Origin: Rhizobiaceae bacterium
GTDB lineage: Bacteria > Pseudomonadota > Alphaproteobacteria > Rhizobiales > Rhizobiaceae
Assembly: GCA_029212415.1 (NCBI GenBank)
Contig: JARGOF010000028.1
Location: forward strand, 1 to 63,419
DNA length: 63,419 nt
Direction: 5' to 3'
Both the position numbers and the translations under genes were made by a program. This document shows, piece after piece, positions 60,652 to 63,419 of this stretch. Numbering within the stretch: position 1 is the first letter of the stretch; every line of letters begins with the position of its first letter. The notes under the pieces were generated by a model. It worked only from the letters and a program-made list of their open reading frames with translations, made no database searches and had not been told where the DNA came from.

Positions 60652-61380
60652 TCCCTTTCCGCAAGCTTGTATCCGATAAAATCTTCTTTTCTGTCCGTCT
60701 CGTCCGCAAGCCGAATGGGTTGGCCAGCGCAGTGTTGTTTGGCCTTGCAAGCCTATTTTGGCTGAACGCCGGCAGCGCCATTTCAGGGCTTTTTAAGGCT
60801 CACAAGTCTTGCCTCAAGAGGATCACCCTGCAGCGGACACGTCATTATGAGGCTAAACTGTAGAGGATGAACTGCATTCACTAAGGGAGTCTTGGTTGCA
60901 ATGCAGGATGCAGTCCCTTCGTCTGGTATGGGGCGTTTCAATAACGATGAACCTGCTCTCGGGTTTTCAGATCAGTTTGGATTTTACCTGAGCGTCAATG
61001 CCTGCTCTCACGGGTAAAAGGCCCCGTAGATGTCCGTTTGCGCGTGCTTTCAGGCAGATCGGGTTGTCTGATCGTTATTGATGAGGCTAATTTTTTGCGC
61101 TCGGTTTCGGAAAATCCAAGCGTTTTTTCGATTGACAAATAGTTTGTAACAGCCACTAATGAGCAAAATTCATTTCTAGTGAATGAGCACGGAAGAATGC
61201 TCAAAGCTTGCGGCCAAAGAGGGGGGGCACGGTGAAAATCAGCAGAAGTCCTTGTACGCGACATACGGGCGCATGCGCCAATATCCCGAACGGTCATCAT
61301 GGCCTTCAGGCATCCTTGAGCCCATTGCCATCTTTGCGAGATGAAATGCGTTCACTATATTCACCGGGTTTTCAATAAGC
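60652..61380. other. 730-base region without a supported gene, upstream of livF
   Basis: Only short frames without family resemblance are present. A possible -35 box TTGACA lies at about 61131 on the plus strand with a poor -10, and TTTTCAATAAGC leads directly into the livF start. The break between the SDR fragment and this stretch looks like a deletion junction. Confidence 0.45.
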
Positions 61381-62172
61381 ATGCTTTCTTTGACCAACAT
61401 GCAGATCGTCTATGACCGCGTCATCGAAGCGGTGCGTGATGTATCGCTGGAAGTGCCGGAGGGACGCCTGGTTGCGCTACTCGGTTCGAATGGTGCAGGC
61501 AAGTCGACCTTGCTCAAGGCAATTTCCAACGTGCTGTTTCCCGAAAAAGGCGAAGTACTTCACGGCCAGATCATGTTCCGCGGCCGGGATATCGCCAAGA
61601 CCTCGGCCAACGAAATCGTCCGCGCAGGTATTATTCATGTCCCCGAGGGGCGGCGCCTGTTTCCTCTTATGACGGTAGAGGAAAACCTTCTGATGGGTGG
61701 CTATACGGCCTCGACGGCGGCGCTTCATGATGCGTTGGACAAGGTCTATACAATGTTTCCGAGGCTCAAGGAACGGCGCAAGGGAGAGGCCGGTTATCTG
61801 TCGGGCGGCGAGCAGCAGATGGTTGCTGTCGGGCGGGCGCTGATCGGCCAGCCCAAGCTGCTGCTGCTCGATGAGCCCAGTCTCGGACTTGCGCCCCAGA
61901 TTATCGAGGAGATATTCGAAGCGATCACGCGGTTGCGCAATGAGGAAGGCATATCGATCCTGCTGGTGGAGCAGAATGCGGCACTCGCCCTGGAGATTGC
62001 GGACTATGCCTACATCATGGAAAACGGACGGATCGTGCTCGATGGAACCGCTTCCGAGATTGCGAAGAACGCTGATGTCAAGGAGTTCTATCTTGGCTTT
62101 GGAGACCATGGCGCGAAGAAAAGTTTCCGCGACATAAAGCACTACAAACGGCGCAAGAGGTGGCTGTCGTGA
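61381..62172 (+). CDS. livF: branched-chain amino-acid-type ABC ATPase (LivF)
   Basis: A 263-residue ATPase. Walker A is G-S-N-G-A-G-K-S-T (about 34-42), the signature is L-S-G-G-E-Q-Q-M-V and Walker B is L-L-L-L-D-E-P-S-L-G-L-A-P, the last part being typical of LivF. An extra basic tail of about 20 residues (H-G-A-K-K-S-F-R-D-I-K) follows the usual end. The gene overlaps livG by four bases. With an acyl-CoA ligase next, the set is like those importing aromatic or aliphatic carboxylates rather than amino acids. Confidence 0.9.
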   Translation: MLSLTNMQIVYDRVIEAVRDVSLEVPEGRLVALLGSNGAGKSTLLKAISNVLFPEKGEVLHGQIMFRGRDIAKTSANEIVRAGIIHVPEGRRLFPLMTVEENLLMGGYTASTAALHDALDKVYTMFPRLKERRKGEAGYLSGGEQQMVAVGRALIGQPKLLLLDEPSLGLAPQIIEEIFEAITRLRNEEGISILLVEQNAALALEIADYAYIMENGRIVLDGTASEIAKNADVKEFYLGFGDHGAKKSFRDIKHYKRRKRWLS

Positions 62173-62933
62173 CTGTTTTGTTGAGCGTTGAAAATCTCAC
62201 ACAGCGGTTCGGCGGGCTTGTCGCGGTCGACAATGTTTCGCTGGACGTCGAAGAGGGTTCAATCTTTTCGCTTATCGGGCCGAACGGCGCGGGCAAGACC
62301 ACGCTGTTCAACCTTGTATCGGCCATCTTTCCGCCGAGCGAAGGCAAGATCATGTTCGGTGAGCGGGCGCTGCATAAGGCGCATACGCATCAACTCGCTG
62401 AATTGGGAATCGGTCGGACATTTCAGAACCTGGCTGTCTTTCATCATGCGACAGTGGTTCAAAACCTTCTGGTGGGGCTGCACCATCAATTGAAGGCCAA
62501 TATTCTGACGGCACCCTTTTTCTGGGGTCGCCCACGCGATGAGGAAATCAAAGCGCGCCGCCGGGTCGAAGAGATTATTGATTTCCTGGAGATCGAGCAT
62601 TTGCGTGACCTGCCGGTCGGTCAGCTCTCCTATGGACTGCAAAAACGGGTCGAACTGGGTCGGGCGCTTGCGATTGCGCCGCGGCTTTTGCTGCTCGACG
62701 AGATGGTGTCGGGCATGAACGCGGAAGAAACCGAGGATATCGCGCGCTTCATTCTGGATATCAGGGATGAGTTCGGAATCACCGTGATGATGGTTGAGCA
62801 CGACATGGGGGTGGTCATGGATATTTCTGACCGTATTGCGGTCCTGGATCGTGGTCGGCTCATATGTGTTGGTGAACCCGGGGAGGTCTCACAGAACCCC
62901 GATGTCATCAATGCGTATTTGGGGAAGAAATGA
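62169..62933 (+). CDS. livG: branched-chain amino-acid-type ABC ATPase (LivG)
   Basis: A 254-residue ATPase. Walker A is G-P-N-G-A-G-K-T-T, the Q-loop region is I-G-R-T-F-Q-N-L-A, the signature L-S-Y-G-L-Q-K-R is degenerate as in LivG, and Walker B is L-L-L-L-D-E-M-V-S-G-M-N (Met replaces the usual Pro). The GTG at 62169 overlaps the livF stop as GTGA and is preferred over a GTG three codons earlier. It overlaps the next start by one base. Confidence 0.88.
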   Translation: MTVLLSVENLTQRFGGLVAVDNVSLDVEEGSIFSLIGPNGAGKTTLFNLVSAIFPPSEGKIMFGERALHKAHTHQLAELGIGRTFQNLAVFHHATVVQNLLVGLHHQLKANILTAPFFWGRPRDEEIKARRRVEEIIDFLEIEHLRDLPVGQLSYGLQKRVELGRALAIAPRLLLLDEMVSGMNAEETEDIARFILDIRDEFGITVMMVEHDMGVVMDISDRIAVLDRGRLICVGEPGEVSQNPDVINAYLGKK

Positions 62934-63419
62934 TGCTCGATCCCAGTTTCTACGATAAAGCGACTTTGCCCGGACTTCTCAAGCACTGGTCAGACACCAC
63001 CCCTGACAGGCTGGCTTTCCGGGAAAAGGATTTCGGAATCTGGGAGCGCATGACGTTCCGGGACTATTACGAGAAAACCAAAGACTTCGCCTACGGCCTG
63101 ATTGCTCTTGGTGTCAAGAAAGGCGATTTCCTGGCCGTGGCAGGCGAAAATACCCCGGAATGGATGTATTCCGATCTTGCCATGCAGGCGCTGGGTGGGG
63201 CCTGCATCGGGATCTACCCAACCAATCCGTGGGTGGAACTGCGCTACATCCTCGATCATTCCGGTTCTTCAATTGCAGTCTGCGGCGATCAGGAACAGAC
63301 CGACAAGGTCTTCGACGCAATCGAAAAGGGCGGTGCGCTGCCAAATTTGCGCAAGATCATCTGCGTCGACATGAAGGGCATGCGCAAATATCCGCGCGAC
63401 ATGCTCATGAGCTTCGATG
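62933..63419 (+). CDS. AMP-dependent acyl-CoA synthetase, partial (cut by window end)
   Basis: The first 162 or so residues of an adenylate-forming ligase. It starts M-L-D-P-S-F-Y-D-K-A-T-L-P-G-L-L and shows W-E-R-M-T-F-R-D-Y-Y, G-E-N-T-P-E-W-M-Y-S-D-L-A and I-G-I-Y-P-T-N-P, as in long-chain or bubblegum-type acyl-CoA synthetases. The catalytic P-loop and later motifs lie beyond the window. It overlaps the livG stop by one base (TGATG), so the ligase is cotranscribed with the importer ATPases and probably activates the imported acid. Confidence 0.85.
   Translation, partial: MLDPSFYDKATLPGLLKHWSDTTPDRLAFREKDFGIWERMTFRDYYEKTKDFAYGLIALGVKKGDFLAVAGENTPEWMYSDLAMQALGGACIGIYPTNPWVELRYILDHSGSSIAVCGDQEQTDKVFDAIEKGGALPNLRKIICVDMKGMRKYPRDMLMSFD

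Noticed and set aside
60995-61300. 101-codon frame on the minus strand upstream of livF
   Set aside because: Low-complexity Ser/Thr/Arg-rich product without a start signal; region treated as intergenic.
1-63419. CRISPR array or rRNA genes
   Set aside because: No regularly spaced repeat series and no rRNA-like sequence seen anywhere in the window.

Overview
The window looks like a chromosomal segment of a marine or halotolerant alphaproteobacterium, most likely of the order Hyphomicrobiales (Rhizobiales). The pointers are the cell-cycle regulator GcrA, a dense cluster of GANTC (CcrM) sites next to gcrA, a SAM-II riboswitch in front of metZ, a long-form dCTP deaminase, and the rhizobial-type order argD-argF-hslO ... 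apaG ... metZ-dcd. Ectoine synthesis, a YehZYXW-type compatible-solute importer, TrkH and a voltage-gated sodium channel all point to life in salt. No taxon was tested by a search.

Layout. 0-5.2 kb: isochorismatase-like hydrolase and pirin diverging from a LysR regulator, an MFS transporter (with a decayed duplicate of its 5' end at the left edge) and a hotdog thioesterase. 5.2-9.0 kb: betaine-type ABC importer. 9.2-12.7 kb: MYG1-like protein, a hypothetical gene, a broken P-loop gene, an AbrB-type transporter, and gcrA. 12.7-26.9 kb: arginine genes, Hsp33, an RND pump, TrkH/ApaG, a phospholipid synthase, metZ under a SAM-II riboswitch, and dcd. 27.1-31.7 kb: ectoine cluster with its own aspartokinase and a divergent MarR repressor. 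31.7-33.1 kb: CreA-like protein and a NaChBac-type channel.

33.3-45.1 kb is an accessory region bracketed by two copies of the 5' half of tRNA-Gly(CCC). It carries a two-gene XRE-ImmA/IrrE plus 'beta family' module with two palindromic operators, a decayed IS3-family element sitting in an IS481-family remnant, and a tightly overlapped nine-gene TRAP-transport/catabolic operon of unknown substrate. One member of that operon is a metallo-beta-lactamase-like protein that has lost its metal-binding motif.

45.1-50.0 kb: flavodoxin-like protein, a DUF1326/DUF2182 pair, and two valine-degradation-type enzymes. 50.1-60.4 kb: a cupin and LysR gene divergent from a sugar-type ABC importer, followed by PxpA, a mini biotin carrier, a biotin carboxylase, PxpB, PxpC and a BioY biotin transporter, closed by a strong terminator. 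This reads as a self-contained import and biotin-dependent metabolism locus. 60.5-63.4 kb: a truncated SDR, then LivF/LivG ATPases and the start of an acyl-CoA ligase cut by the window edge.

The best candidates for undescribed biology are the ImmA/beta module, the TRAP-pseudolactonase operon, and the biotin carboxylase/PxpABC locus.
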